DNA of 64,000 nt, from positions 62,001-126,000 of the forward strand of contig NC_080579.1 in the NCBI RefSeq assembly GCF_029962835.1. Direction: 5' to 3'. Origin of the DNA: Magnolia sinica (lineage: Eukaryota > Streptophyta > Magnoliopsida > Magnoliales > Magnoliaceae). How positions within the stretch are numbered: position 1 is the first letter of the stretch; each line of letters opens with the position of its first letter. Position numbers and translations under genes: made by a program. Below the pieces are notes generated by a model, which was given only the letters and a program-made list of their open reading frames with translations, was not told where the DNA came from and searched no databases. Shown in pieces: positions 40,476-51,408 of this stretch.

Positions 40476-40600
40476 CTTTTCATGATCCAAACTCATCATA
40501 TGATTGAAGCTGCTTTTCATGATCCGTGGCAATGGATAAGCTAAGTTGATCCATGCCCAAAAACGTTCTTCTATACACAATTCAATCAATCTGGTTTCCT

Positions 40601-42953
40601 TTTGTACACAATTCAAACAATCTATTCATAATACACAATTCAAACAATCAAGTTTCTTTTTACAACGATCCAAATTCATATGATTTGGCCCATTTCTAGT
40701 TATCCAAACCTTTAAAATGTGCCATTTTGATGGATAAAAAACATTGACATGCTTGGGCCATTTAGTGGATCCAAATTGTTCATATGATTCGGATCATTCA
40801 TTGATTCAAACTCATCATATGATTGAAGCAGCTTTTCATTATCCAAACTCATCACATGATTGAAGTTGCTTTTCATCATCCAAACTTATCATATGATTGA
40901 AGTTACTTTTCATGATCCATGGCAATGGATATGTTAAGTTGATCCATGCCCTAAATTTTGTAAGACCGTCTTCAGTTTTACAAATGATCCAAACTCTTCA
41001 TTTAATTTTGCACATTTCTAGTGATCCAAACCTTTAACATGCTTGGGCCATTTCAATGGATCAAAACCTTTGACGTGATGCGGCTTTTCATTATCCAAAC
41101 TCATCGCATGATTGAAGTTTCTTTTCATCATCCAAACTGCTTTTCATGATCCATGGCAATGGATATGCTAAGTTGATCCATGCCCTAAATTTTGTAGGAC
41201 CGTCTTCAGTTTTACAAATGATCGAAACTCTTCATTTAATTTGGCCCATTTCTAGTGATCCAAACCTTTAACATGCTTGGGCCATTTCAATGGATCAAAA
41301 CCTTTGACGTGATGCGGCCATTTCATCTGATTTGAACTTCTTATATGATTCAGCCCATTCTGTATCCAAATGCATCATATGATTCATGCTGCTGTTAATG
41401 ATCTAAACTGATTATATGATTGAATCCTCTTTCCATGATACATCCCTGTGGATATGTTAAGTTGATTCATATATTCATGATGTTAGAGGTTGGTTTTCAA
41501 TGATCCACATCGCTAATTTTGTAGGACTCTCTTTAAGTTCTATAGACAATTCAAACAATCAAGTTTCTTTTTACAACGATCCAAATTTATATTATTTGGC
41601 CCATTTCTAGTGATCCAAACCTTTGACATGGGCCATTTCGATGGATAAAAAACATTGACAAGCTTGGGCCATTAAATGAATCCAAATTATTCATATGATT
41701 CGGCTCATTTGGCGATCCAAACTCATCATACGATTAAAGCTGCTTTTGAATGATCCAAACTCATCATATGATTGAAGTTGCTTTTCATGATCTAAACTCA
41801 TCATATGGTTGAAGCTGCTTTTCATGATCCATGTTAATGGATATAATAAGTTGATCCATGCCGCAAATTTTGTAGCACCCTCTTCGAGTGTACAAATGAT
41901 CCAAACTGTTCATATGATTTGGCCCATTTCTAGTGATCCAAACCTTTGACATGCTTGGCCCATTTCAGTGGATTTGAACTTCGTATATGATTCGGCCCAT
42001 TTAGAGATCCAAATACATCATATGATTCATGTTGCTGTTAGTGATCTAAATCCATCATGTGATTCAAGTCTTTTTCCATGATCAATCCCAATGGATATGT
42101 TAAGTTGATCCATCTATTTGTAATATTTGAGATTGGTTCTAAGTGATACACGTCATTAATTTTGTAGGACCCTCTTCAGTTTTATACACTTCAAACAATC
42201 AAGTTTCTTTTTACGACGATCCATATTCATATGATTTGGCCTATTTCTAGTGATCTAAACCATTGACATGTGCCATTTCAATGGATAAAATCCATCGACA
42301 TGCTTGGGCCATTCAGTGGATCCAACTTTTTCATATGATTCCGCTCATTCGGCGATTCAAACTCATCATACAATTGAAGGTGCTTTTCATGATCCATGGC
42401 AGTGGATATGCTAAGTTGATCCATGCCCTTAATTTTGAGGAACCCTATTCAGCTTTACAAATGATCCAAAATGTTCATATGATTTGGCCCATTTCTAGTG
42501 ATCCAAACCTTTGACATTCTTGGGTCATTTCAATGGATCAAAACCTTATACGTGTTTGAGCCGTTTCAACGGATATGAACTTCTTGTATGATTTGGCCCA
42601 TTCGGAGATCCCAATGCATCATATGATTCATGTTATTGTTAGTGATCTAAACTAATCATACAATTGAAGCCTCTTTCCATGACCCATCCCAATGGATATG
42701 TTAAGTTGATCCATTTATTCGTAATATTTAATGGTTGGTTTTAAGAGATCCACATCGTTAATGTTGTAGGACCCTCTTTGTTCTATACACAATTCAAACA
42801 ATCAGGTTTATTTTTAAAACGATCCAAATTCATATGATTTGGCTCATTTCTATTGATCCAAACCTTTTGACAAAAAACATTAACATGCTTGGGCCATTTA
42901 GTGGATCCAAATTGTTCATATAATTCGGCTCATTCAACGATCCAAACTCATCA
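40601..42953 (+). repeat. satellite array, right edge, divergent monomers
   Basis: Core-type spacers give way to edge types ('AATTTTGTAGGACC', 'CCATCTATTTGTAATATTTGAG', 'GGGCCATTTCAATGG'). Equivalent points at about 41459, 42104 and 42703 are about 645 and 599 bp apart, so the edge repeats as a longer two-part unit. It is cut at 42953/42954 by the start of LTR A. Confidence 0.85.
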
Positions 42954-44248
42954 TGTAAGACCCATAACCTCGCGAGACCTTCCGTACACTTCTACTTAAA
43001 CAACAGCATGTTCTCAGCAGACCAGATCGACGAGTTTTGATCATTACCCTACTTTTGTACCGCGATACCCCGAGACTTGTACCTTACTGACCGTGCGGGC
43101 CCTACGATTCCAACGCCACAAGGCACGCCCCATTTCGACCCTTAAATTAGAAGTTACAATTTTGGCACAATCCGAGATGGGCCGCACAATGCACACGGGC
43201 CCCACTTGCACAAATCTCCATGTTGTCAAATCAATCAATCCATCAATCAAGCCATCCATCACTCATGTCACTCTCTCCCCATTAGTCAAACAAACTCATG
43301 CCATTCTCATGCAACCCATACCCCTACCTATGTTAGCCATCATTCTCTTATTCTTTTTCTCCCCATTTTACCCCTCTATCTTCCCCTCATCCTCTCCCTA
43401 TCCTAAAATCTCTACCACAACAACTCCCTAACTCCCTCTCATTTTTACCATTTCCTAGCAAGAGTAGAGAGGGATTAAGAGAGAAATATTAGAAAAATTA
43501 TGGAGAAATTAAGAAAGAGAAAAAAAGAAATATTAGGAAGAGATTAAGAGAAAACAAAGAGAGCTTATGAGAGTATTAGGAAAAATCAAGAGAGTAAAAG
43601 TAAAAGAATAGAGAAAAGTGAGATTAAAGAAGATTAGGGGTGAAGAGGAGCTTGGTGGGCCATCCGATCGCTGATCCGAGACAATCCAACCACTCATCCT
43701 TCTAAGTGAGTGCATGGGAGGGTCAAAACCCTCTCATTCTTTGTGGTTTCTTTATTTTGGTGGGCCCATTAGGGTGGCACCTTGATCATGTATTGAGTAT
43801 GTGTGGAACCCATAGTAGCGGGGGGCCACCCCGATAGCCGGATTTATTTCCCTTCCTTTCCCTTTCTTTTCTTATTCTCATGGTGTTGTGGGACCCACAA
43901 GTGGGCCACACTATTGGAGAGCGTCCTGGACGTTATCATAGCTGGACCACCTTGTGTGGCCCACTGTGATATTTTTTTTTAAACCAATTGATTGTGTAAA
44001 CACACTTGGATGGTGAAAATACACTAAAAATTGATGTGATCCAAAGCTTCTTAGCCCCATCATGAGTTGGACATTCAAATGGATCGAGTAGATTTCCTAG
44101 GTGGGCCCTACCTCACCCTTAAAACACAAAAGAGGGAGAGAGGTAGTGGCACCATGTCCCTGGACACAAAAATGTCCAGAGACATGTCTCTGACACAATT
44201 ACCTTCCAAAGCCACCATGTGGACTTCACTCGTGGGCCCCATCATGAT

Positions 44249-44269
44249 GTATATATATATATATATATC
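44249..44269. repeat. (AT)n microsatellite in LTR A
   Basis: A short run of alternating A and T follows CATGATGTAT. The corresponding module in other positions has ordinary sequence here. Confidence 0.8.
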
Positions 44270-44808
44270 ATCCACACCGTCCATCCGATTTCCCTTCTCA
44301 TTTTAGGCATTAAGCTCAAAAATGAAGCTAATCCGAATCCCAGGTGGGCCATACCACAAATGCTAAGGGTTGGGTTACCCACGTCATTTCTTACTTTGCA
44401 TGGATGTTAATTTGATGTATTTCTTAGATCCACAACATCCATCCATCTGCTGGCTCATTTTAGCCATGGAGCCCAAAAATCTAGCCGATCCAACCATCAA
44501 GTGGACCACACCACAACCGATGGTGGTAGTGGGAGCACCCCCTCACGATCAACCATGTGGACGTGAGGTGGGGGCGTCCCAACCATGGACCCCCCCACCT
44601 TGATGTATTTGTTTAATCCATGAAGTCCACCACCTTCCCCATGTCGTTTTAGGCTATGAATCAAAAAATGAGACAAATCTGAGTTCCTAGTAGAACGCAC
44701 CGAGGGAAACAAAGTCCCACTGTTAGAACTTTCTAAGGCCTACTGTTGTGTATATAAGTGGTGGACCTACCCATCATTGGACTTCTTTGGTCCATAAAGA
44801 GCTGGCAG

Positions 44809-45138
44809 ATATAATGGACGGAATGGATTATCCACTAGTGGATCCCACATAGTAAAATAAAATAAAAATAAATGAAGAAAGAAAAAAATAAGAAAAAAGT
44901 ATGTCACTGGACGTTTTTGCCAGTGACGGTGAGGGTGGAAGCCTCATTGGGCTGCACCCATACGTGGACCCCGATATAATGGACGGAATGGATTATCCAC
45001 TAGTGGACCCCACATAGTAAAATAAAATAAAAATAAAGGAAGAAAGTGAAAAATAAGAAAAAACATGTCACTAGACGTTTTTGCCAGTGATGGTGAGGGT
45101 GGAAGCCTCATTGGGCTGCCCCCATACGTGGACCCCAC
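44809..45138 (+). repeat. 165-bp tandem duplication inside LTR A
   Basis: Two copies (44809-44973 and 44974-45138) begin ATATAATGGACGGAATGG, run through an A-rich tract (AAAATAAAATAAAAATAAA) and the inverted repeat GTCACTGG...CCAGTGAC, and end TACGTGGACCCC. They differ at a few sites, so the duplication is not very recent. Confidence 0.85.
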
Positions 45139-46997
45139 CATGATGGATTTGTTTAATCCACACCGTCCACCATCTTCTCCATATAATTTTAGGCCATGTG
45201 CTAAATTTTGAGGCAAATCTGAGTCTCGAGTGGGCCATACTAAGGGTATTAATTTCCATCTATTGAAACACTCTAGGGCCCGCTTTGGGGTCCCTGATCA
45301 TTTAAACTAGTCCTATCAGAGTCTATTTGACCTCATTTAAGGTGGTCAAGACGGTGAACGGATTAGATCGTCCACTTAGGGCCCACATTAATAGTTTATA
45401 CAAATCATACTAATAACATGAAAAATACATGAATGCCATGCACGTGGGAGTTAACCAATTCTTGGCCAATTTTAGGTCTCACAAATGGGACCCTGTTCTG
45501 ATGTTTATATTGAATCCACACCATCCACCGTCTTTTCAAGATCATTTTAGGCATTAGGCCAAAAGATGAGACAGATTCGAGTCTCAAGTGGGCCGTATAA
45601 GGGAAACAAACCATTGCTGTTGAAATCTTCCAAGACCCACTGTGGAATCCCTGTTCGTCCAAATCAACCCAAATCAGAGCCCATTAGACCCGCTCGAGAT
45701 GGACGATGCGGTGAATGAAGTAGAAGATCCACGTGGGGCCTGCACTGATGGTGCATAGATTAAAAAAGAGAAACAAAGGAAAATGGAAGGTGTCATTGGG
45801 CGTTATTGCCCAGTGACGTGGGGAGGAAGCTTCCTTGGGCTGCCCCCACACATGGGACCCTACATGATGCATGTATCATATCCACTCCGTTCATCCATCT
45901 TATCATATCATGTTAGCCCATGGGCCCAAAATTCAGGTTGATCCAGATCTCAGGTGGGCCGTACCATAGGGTAATGTGGGGCTAGAAACCTCTTAGACTT
46001 TGGGATTTCTTGGTTTTGGGATCCCTTGGACTTGGGAAACCCTGGAATCAAGATCCCTTAGGTCTTTGGTTATATTTGTCATATTTAATTCAAATCTTTA
46101 AATTAGTTGACATGTGAATGTTGAAACTATGTTTTTATTAAAATCCATTTAGGCATATACTTTGCCCAAACTGATGAAGTCCCAAGACTCAGATGGGCCA
46201 TGAGCATATGATCACATCATAGTGACTAACCAATGATCTGTAACCGTCAATTTACATTAGTAATGATTAAACGGTGCAAATCATTCTACTAAAGTAATTA
46301 TAGTGATGTCATTGATAATCTTATTATTTTGGGACATCATTAGTGGGCCATGTGCCTAAATGGATTGATAGCCTAGTGGCACACGTGTTGTAAATGTGGG
46401 TATCATCCAGGTCACTCCTAGTAGACCCCGTCTTGTTATATATATTCTATTCATGCCTTGTAGGCTACATGAGAAGCTGATGTTAGTCTAACATGAGCCA
46501 TACCACATAGACTTCTATATTTTTAATGGGGCATGTCGTTCAGTTCCCACTATCTGTATATGATGTGCCGATTAAGGCCGATTATTGTCTGATATGTCTA
46601 ATAACATGCTAGTGTACTTGTCCCGGTAGGACACACTAAGAACATGCTTAGTATAATGACATCATGTCTAGACATATGCCCATACGCATCATTTGTATGC
46701 ATGTTGTGGGTGGTGATTGATAATAGCATATGGCATTGGGCTGAGATAGTTAAGGGACTCCATATGAGATAGGGTTGCCCCACATGATCGCGCTGTACGC
46801 GCAGATTTGATGCATGACTTAGACGGTATGACTCATGCATTTCGCATCTTGTATGTCACGATCACTTTAACCCCTAGTGACATCAGAGCTATGGCCTCCA
46901 CAGGCATATCATGGATGGCCAGATTAAATACCGAAAATATCTGTTCTAACATTAGGGCGCTATAGATGTCCTTGGGTGAAAGTCCCTAAACCCTTTA

Positions 46998-47229
46998 TAG
47001 AGAATGCTAGTATATTGTATGTGGTTAGTGGTGGTTAGTGGCCCCTTTTAGTGTAAGTGCATGTGCACACTTCCCTCTTCTCCTGCGGTGTACTATATGT
47101 TATATTATAATAAAATATTATGTGTTAGGGCAAGTAAGCATAACATAACATCTCTCCCAAACTCTCATTCTTCTTCTCTCTCAATATTTTCCTCTCTTCT
47201 TCACATTATCATCATCAAATCATTCTCTA
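46998..47229 (+). repeat. 5' LTR of Copia, TA...TA ends
   Basis: The 232-bp LTR starts TAGAGAATG and ends CATTCTCTA, a perfect 9-bp terminal inverted repeat, instead of the usual TG...CA. The primer site follows two bases later and the matching start at 52081 follows the polypurine tract, which supports both ends. The five bases before it are CTTTA, the expected target duplication. The partner copy should lie outside the window. Confidence 0.85.
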
Positions 47230-47795
47230 CTTGGTATCAGAGCATAAATCCAGGCATTCCGCATCCAATAGATTGAGAGGCGACACGTCACCTTGCTGAC
47301 GTCAGCATTGTACGGACACATGGACTCTGTTTGAGCTAAAAGTTTAGGGGTTTGATAGAGCTTGATTTTAGAAGATTTGTCATAATTTTTTCAAAATTTA
47401 TTGGACCCCCTTTCATGGTATTTTGGGTGAAATAGAGAAATTCGAAAATCGGGCCCATCTTCCGTTTTTCTTCGATCTACCTCAAATCGGTAAGCTTTTC
47501 TTTGGTTTCTTTGCTCAAGATGGACCAAAATCTTCCTCCCAAGCTACCTATGGTGGATTTTTTACTTAAGATCAATGTTTGAGAGGTTTTTAACCTCTTA
47601 CGGACGTGCGGCTAGGCCGTTTTTCACTAGGTTATGGCTTTTTTGACTGCGTTTCATGGTATTTTGGATGATTGATATTTGTTTGAGGTTTATCTCTTAT
47701 TATCTTAAAGGATTGAGTGAGATAGAGTTGTTTAAATCAATCTTTTTTGGCGTAGGGGCTCTCTTGGCATAGATTTATCTCTCTTGAACTCTCCT
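47230..47795 (+). other. Copia untranslated leader
   Basis: About 550 bp separate the primer site and the probable gag ATG at 47796. No open frame with a recognisable domain is present. The stretch CAAGATGGACC...CCTATGGTGG near 47517-47555 has in-frame ATGs but soon stops. Confidence 0.5.
47232..47243 (+). other. primer-binding site of Copia (tRNA-iMet)
   Basis: TGGTATCAGAGC, the exact complement of the initiator methionine tRNA 3' end, lies two bases after the LTR. Confidence 0.93.
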
Positions 47796-48780
47796 ATGGC
47801 TGACAAAGGGCCCTCATCTCTTGGCATAGGGTCTCTTGAATCCAACCCCTTGCAAATTACCTCTACTAAGTTGAATGGTGACAAGTTATCTTCAATGGGC
47901 ACAGTCTGTAAAAGTATTTTTATGAGCCCGTGACAAGTTGTCGTATATTTTGGATGATTCCCCAAGCTCTACAAATGTTACTTACAAGTCTTGGACAAAG
48001 GAGAATTATTATGTTATTGCATGGTTGTTGAATAGTATGGATTCCTCGATTAGCCACTCAGTGATGTTTTTATCCTCGGTAAAAGGCATTTGGGATATGC
48101 TTCATGATATGTTCTCGAAATCTCAGAATTTTTCACGAGTATTCCAGCTTATTCAAGAAATTGGTCGGTTCCAACAAAACTCCAGATCCTTAAAAGATTA
48201 CTATTCGACGCTTCGGGGTATGTGGGATGAGTTGGATATGTATCAACCTCTTCCTTCCAAATGTAAAGAGGATCATGAACATGCTCATAAGCAGCGGGAT
48301 GATACTCGTATCATGTAGTTCCTAGCTAGGTTGAGTTCTGATTATCTTCATGTTCGAGATAAGGTTGTTACGCAGGATCCTCTTCCCCCATTGACGACAG
48401 TCTATGCCATGTGTCAGCGTGCTACTGTCTCTACTCTTCCTCATTCATTTGTGTCACCCGAGCATTCGGCACATCTTGCTGGCGATTAGTCCTCTCTTGG
48501 TCTTCGGGTACCATCCTTGAGTTCAGGGCGCATTTCTGGTTCGGTGGTCGTGGTAGAGGCCGTGAGGGAGATTGCAGTCGTGGCGGCCGTAGTCTTCATG
48601 GTCGTGGTGGACATGGACGAGGACGTGATGGTTCCCACATTTCTTCACATTGCGGTGGAACTAATCACACTATTAATTATTGTTGGCAAATATATGGTCG
48701 TCCTCCGTCGTATGCTGCTGCTTCTGATGCATCCACTGTTGCTTCTGAGACAGTCTTCCACCCCGACAGCTAAGCAGTCT
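47796..48780 (+). pseudogene. Copia gag with damaged zinc knuckle
   Basis: The likely start is ATG 47796 (MADKGPSSLG), with the usual 'I-T-S-T-K-L-N-G' opening. Frame is then lost and regained at about 47938. The gag core of the UBN2/retrotran_gag type is readable to 48315 (SWTKENYYVIAWLLNSM, GIWDMLHDMFS, LKDYYSTLRGMWDELD). TAG at 48316-48318 stands where QFLARL-type sequence would begin, so CAG to TAG. The single knuckle near 48645 reads S-x2-H-C-G-G-x-N-H-x4-C, so its first Cys appears to be Ser. An Arg/Gly-rich stretch precedes it. Confidence 0.85.
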
Positions 48781-49210
48781 ACTTCAGGGGAGTCTCTTAT
48801 CATTTCTCGGGCTGCATATGATGCCCTTATGCGGCTTTACCTTCGTGATATTCTTGAGCCTTTTCACGCAACTTCGGCTCAGTCAGGTACTGCCCTTCTT
48901 GCGTCATTCTCTCCTACCTCCTGGGTCATCGACTCTGAAGCTTCCTCCCCTGTGACTGGTAAGTTTTAATTCTTTTCTTCTTATTCTCCTTCTCCTCACA
49001 CAATATGTCACAGTCGCAGATGGAACCCAATCTCCCATCTCTGGAATTGGTTCCATCTCTCTCTCTTCTTCCTTGTCTTTGTCCTTAGTCTTGCATGTGC
49101 CTCGTTTTCTATTAAACTTATTATCTGTTAGCTCTCTTACTAAATCATTCAATTGTTTCATTACCTTCTTCCTTTCTTATTGTGTGTTTCAAGACCTATA
49201 GACGAAGAGA
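48781..49210 (+). pseudogene. Copia protease, active site changed
   Basis: The protease motif is readable as SWVIDSEASSPVTG (Asp codon 48931-48933). Copia proteases have Asp-Ser-Gly here; the Gly is Glu, which should abolish activity. The frame closes at 48967. Further pieces (SPSPHT, then the KSFNCFITF...CVFQDL linker near 49143-49198) are readable in other frames, and TAG at 49199-49201 replaces the Gln expected after QDL. Confidence 0.8.
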
Positions 49211-49876
49211 GTGATTGGTGGGGGGCATGAGCGAGGAAGCGTTTATCTTCTCGATGATACACCCGTTGCCGCTTCTAGTACCCTTTCTCTAGATCGAGAG
49301 TCCATGACTCGGTGGCATTGCTGCTTAAGCCACCCATCCATAGCTAGTTTGAGACTTTTGTTTCCCTCCTTATCTGTCACTAAACTATTATGTTGTGATA
49401 TTTGTGAATTGTTTAAACATCATCATGCTACGTTTCCTCCTAGCTCTTTTGGGAGGAAATCTCAACCTTTTCTTCTGGTTCACTCGGATGTCTGGGGACC
49501 AGCTCCGGTTATCTCGACTTTTGGATTTAGATATTTTGTTACCTTTATTAATGATTACTCACGCATGACTTGGATTTATCTTTTGAAATCTAAAAATGAA
49601 GTGTTTGATGTGTTTAAAGTGTTTTATCATGAAATGTGCACTCAATTTCATTGTTCCATCAAATCCCTTCATTCTGATAATTGGGGAGGGAATACATGTC
49701 TACTGCCTCTCTATCCTTCTTGCAGGAATGTGGTATTTTGTCTAGGACATCATGTGCTTGCACACCTCAACAAAATGGTATTGCCGAACGAAAGAATCGT
49801 CATCTTCTTAACGTTGCTCGCACCCTTCTGCTTGGTATGCATCTACCTAAACATTTTTGGGGTGACGCTCTCCTAA
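49211..49876 (+). pseudogene. Copia GAG-pre-integrase and integrase N-terminal half
   Basis: The frame begins IGGGHERGSVYLLDD, the typical pre-integrase opening, and goes through the zinc-binding HHCC (WHCCLSHPS...CCDICELFKHH). It then enters the catalytic core, with the first Asp in HSDVWGP near residue 93 and the second in HSDNWGG near residue 156. At about 49685 a frameshift disrupts the usual DNGGEY segment, and the rest of the core continues in the frame starting at 49681. Residues after about 158 here are out of frame. Confidence 0.88.
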
Positions 49877-50328
49877 CTGCTACTTTTCTTATTAATCATA
49901 TACCCTCACGTATCCTATCTTACAAATCTTCATTTACTATATTGTATCCTCATGATAATCCATTTCCTCTACCACCTAAAGTTTTTGGTTGTACATACTT
50001 TGTTCAAATTTTGGATGGGAGTAATGATAAAGTTAGCCCCAGGGCAGTTAAATGTGTCTTTCTAGGGTATACTCGGAGTCAGAAAGGGTATAAATGCTTT
50101 GACCCATTAACTCGCAAGAAATATGTCTCTGCCGATGTAACCTTCTTTGAGGATATTTCTTTTTTCTCCACTCCAGGCCGATCCCTCTGTGATCCTCTTG
50201 CGAGTCAAGGGGAGTATGACTCTTATCCTCTTTCCACTAGTGATCATGGGAAAACTCCTCTCCCCTCTATTCAGCATCCTGTTGGTGATATGAGTGAGCC
50301 TAAGCCTCTGTGGGTGTATCATCGTTGA
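49681..50328 (+). pseudogene. Copia integrase C-terminal half
   Basis: The catalytic Glu lies in TPQQNGIAERKNRHL (near residue 36), followed by LPKHFWGDALLTATFLINHIPSR and the GCTYFVQ and CVFLGY segments of the Copia integrase tail. The frame ends at TGA 50326-50328, which fits CGA or TGG to TGA; the same frame continues into RT. This frame and all later Copia frames are in one register. Confidence 0.9.
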
Positions 50329-50916
50329 GATAAATCTTCACACGCTCAGCCATCCACCCTTCTGCTTACTTTGGATGTTGGCTCAGGTGACTCTCCTTCC
50401 TCGAGTTTAGATCTTCCCATTGCCTTGCGCAAAGGGTCACGATCTTGTACTCAACACCCCATTAGTAATTTCGTTTCATATGATCATCTTTCACCGTCTT
50501 TTCAGTCGTTTGCAGCTTCCCTTTTATCACAGACTATTCCTAGATCTCTCTTACATGCTCTTCAGAGTCCTGATTGGACGAAGGCGATGATAGAAGAAAT
50601 GTCTGCTCTTGAGAAGAATCATACTTGGGACCTTGTGCCACTTCCTGGCCATGAACCTGTTGGCTGTCAATGGGTTTATATGATCAAGTTTCTTCCAGAT
50701 AGCTCAATTGATCGCTATAAAGCCCGTCTTGTTGCTAAGGGTTACACACAGACTCATGGTGTGGATTACTTCGAGACATTCTCTCCGGTAGCTAAGCTTA
50801 ACTCGATTCGCGTTGCGCTCTCCTTGGCCGTTAACTTATCATGGCTCTTGTTTCAGCTTGATGTTAAGAATGCATTTCTTTATGGGGATCTTGCAGAGGA
50901 AGTTTACATGCATTAA
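50329..50916 (+). pseudogene. Copia reverse transcriptase, N-terminal part
   Basis: The classic Copia RT opening is seen: [59 protein letters not shown], and [21 protein letters not shown], where Asp of QLDVKNAFL is the first catalytic residue. The frame stops at TAA 50914-50916 in place of the Gln that normally follows (CAA to TAA). Confidence 0.92.
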
Positions 50917-51408
50917 CCTCCTGGCTTCGTTGCTTCTCACAACCCTGTACTTGTATGCCGATTGAAGAACGCTCTTTATAGACTCAAACAATCCCCACGT
51001 GCATGGTTCGAAAATTTTAGTCAGGCTCTCTTAGAGTTTGGCTTTGTTCGTAGTCATGCCGATCATTCTCTCTTTATAAGTCAACGATCGACGGGCATCA
51101 TGGTTCTCATTGTCTATGTGGATGATATTGTTCTGTCCGGTAGTGATTCTGCTGGAATGAGGGAGGTCAAAGATTTTTTGAAGACCAAGTTTGATATCAA
51201 GGATCTTGGTCCTCTTCGCTACTTCCTTGGAATTGAAGTTGCTCACTCATCATCCAAATTGGTCTTGTCACAACGAAAATATGCGCTCAATTTTCTCATG
51301 GAGACTGTCATGTTAGGGTGCAAGCCTGCTACCACTCTCATGGATACTTCACAAAAGCTTCGACCAGATGATGGTGCTCTCCTTACTGATCCCGAGATGT
51401 ATCGATGA
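50917..51408 (+). pseudogene. Copia reverse transcriptase, C-terminal part
   Basis: The same register continues: LKNALYRLKQSPRAWF, then the catalytic LIVYVDDIVLSGSD (near residue 51 of the frame from 50962) and LKTKFDIKDLGPLRYFLGIE. TGA at 51406-51408 interrupts the YRRLVGRLIYL-type segment (CGA to TGA). Confidence 0.92.

Larger units (their letters stand above)
13081..40600 (+). repeat. satellite array core, 303/340-bp monomers in head-to-tail order
   Basis: By length this is roughly 80 monomers in one orientation. A monomer contains about eight modules, most headed by GATCCAAA or GGAT and 32-37 bp long, plus a unique spacer holding 'CTAAAACCCTCTTCTGTT' and 'GGTTTCTTTTTACAACG'. Most spacings between equivalent points are 340 bp; others are near 303, 378 and 406-414, reflecting gain or loss of the 37-bp module. 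Three main sequence types can be told by the spacer: GATTACACAATTCAATCAATC (type a), GATACACAATTCAATCAAGC (type b) and CTATACACAATTCAATGAATC (type c). Type c also differs downstream by TTCCTTTTATAACG. The sequence is AT-rich and carries no gene. Minus-strand open frames of 60-84 codons recur simply because the monomer recurs. Confidence 0.95.
42954..46997 (+). repeat. LTR A: long LTR related to that of Gypsy 2, interrupted by Copia
   Basis: It begins TGTAAGACCCATAACC exactly where satellite stops. It shares start, general layout and much sequence with the Gypsy 2 LTR. For example the block TGACATCAG...GCTATGGCCTCCACAG...GGTGAAAGTCCCTAAACCC (46870-46992) matches 55320-55435. It is clearly diverged from it, so it is an older relative. 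No coding sequence is seen. It contains several diverged copies of a module headed by GTGGGCCCCACC(T/A)TGATGT and ATCCACACCGTCCATCC (about 44233, 44370, 44580, 45127, 45480, 45850). It stops at the Copia insertion before its own 3' end. The strand is given from the TG start and similarity to Gypsy 2. Whether it belongs to a full element or is a solo LTR is not visible. Confidence 0.75.

Noticed and set aside
13081..40600. CRISPR-like look of regularly spaced 37-bp repeats
   Set aside because: The repeats are directly adjacent or separated by related modules, not by unique spacers, and the window is clearly plant nuclear DNA.
43044..43431. Frames at the start of LTR A (both strands)
   Set aside because: They consist of low-complexity Ser/Pro/Ile and His-rich translations in pyrimidine-rich DNA, with no domain.
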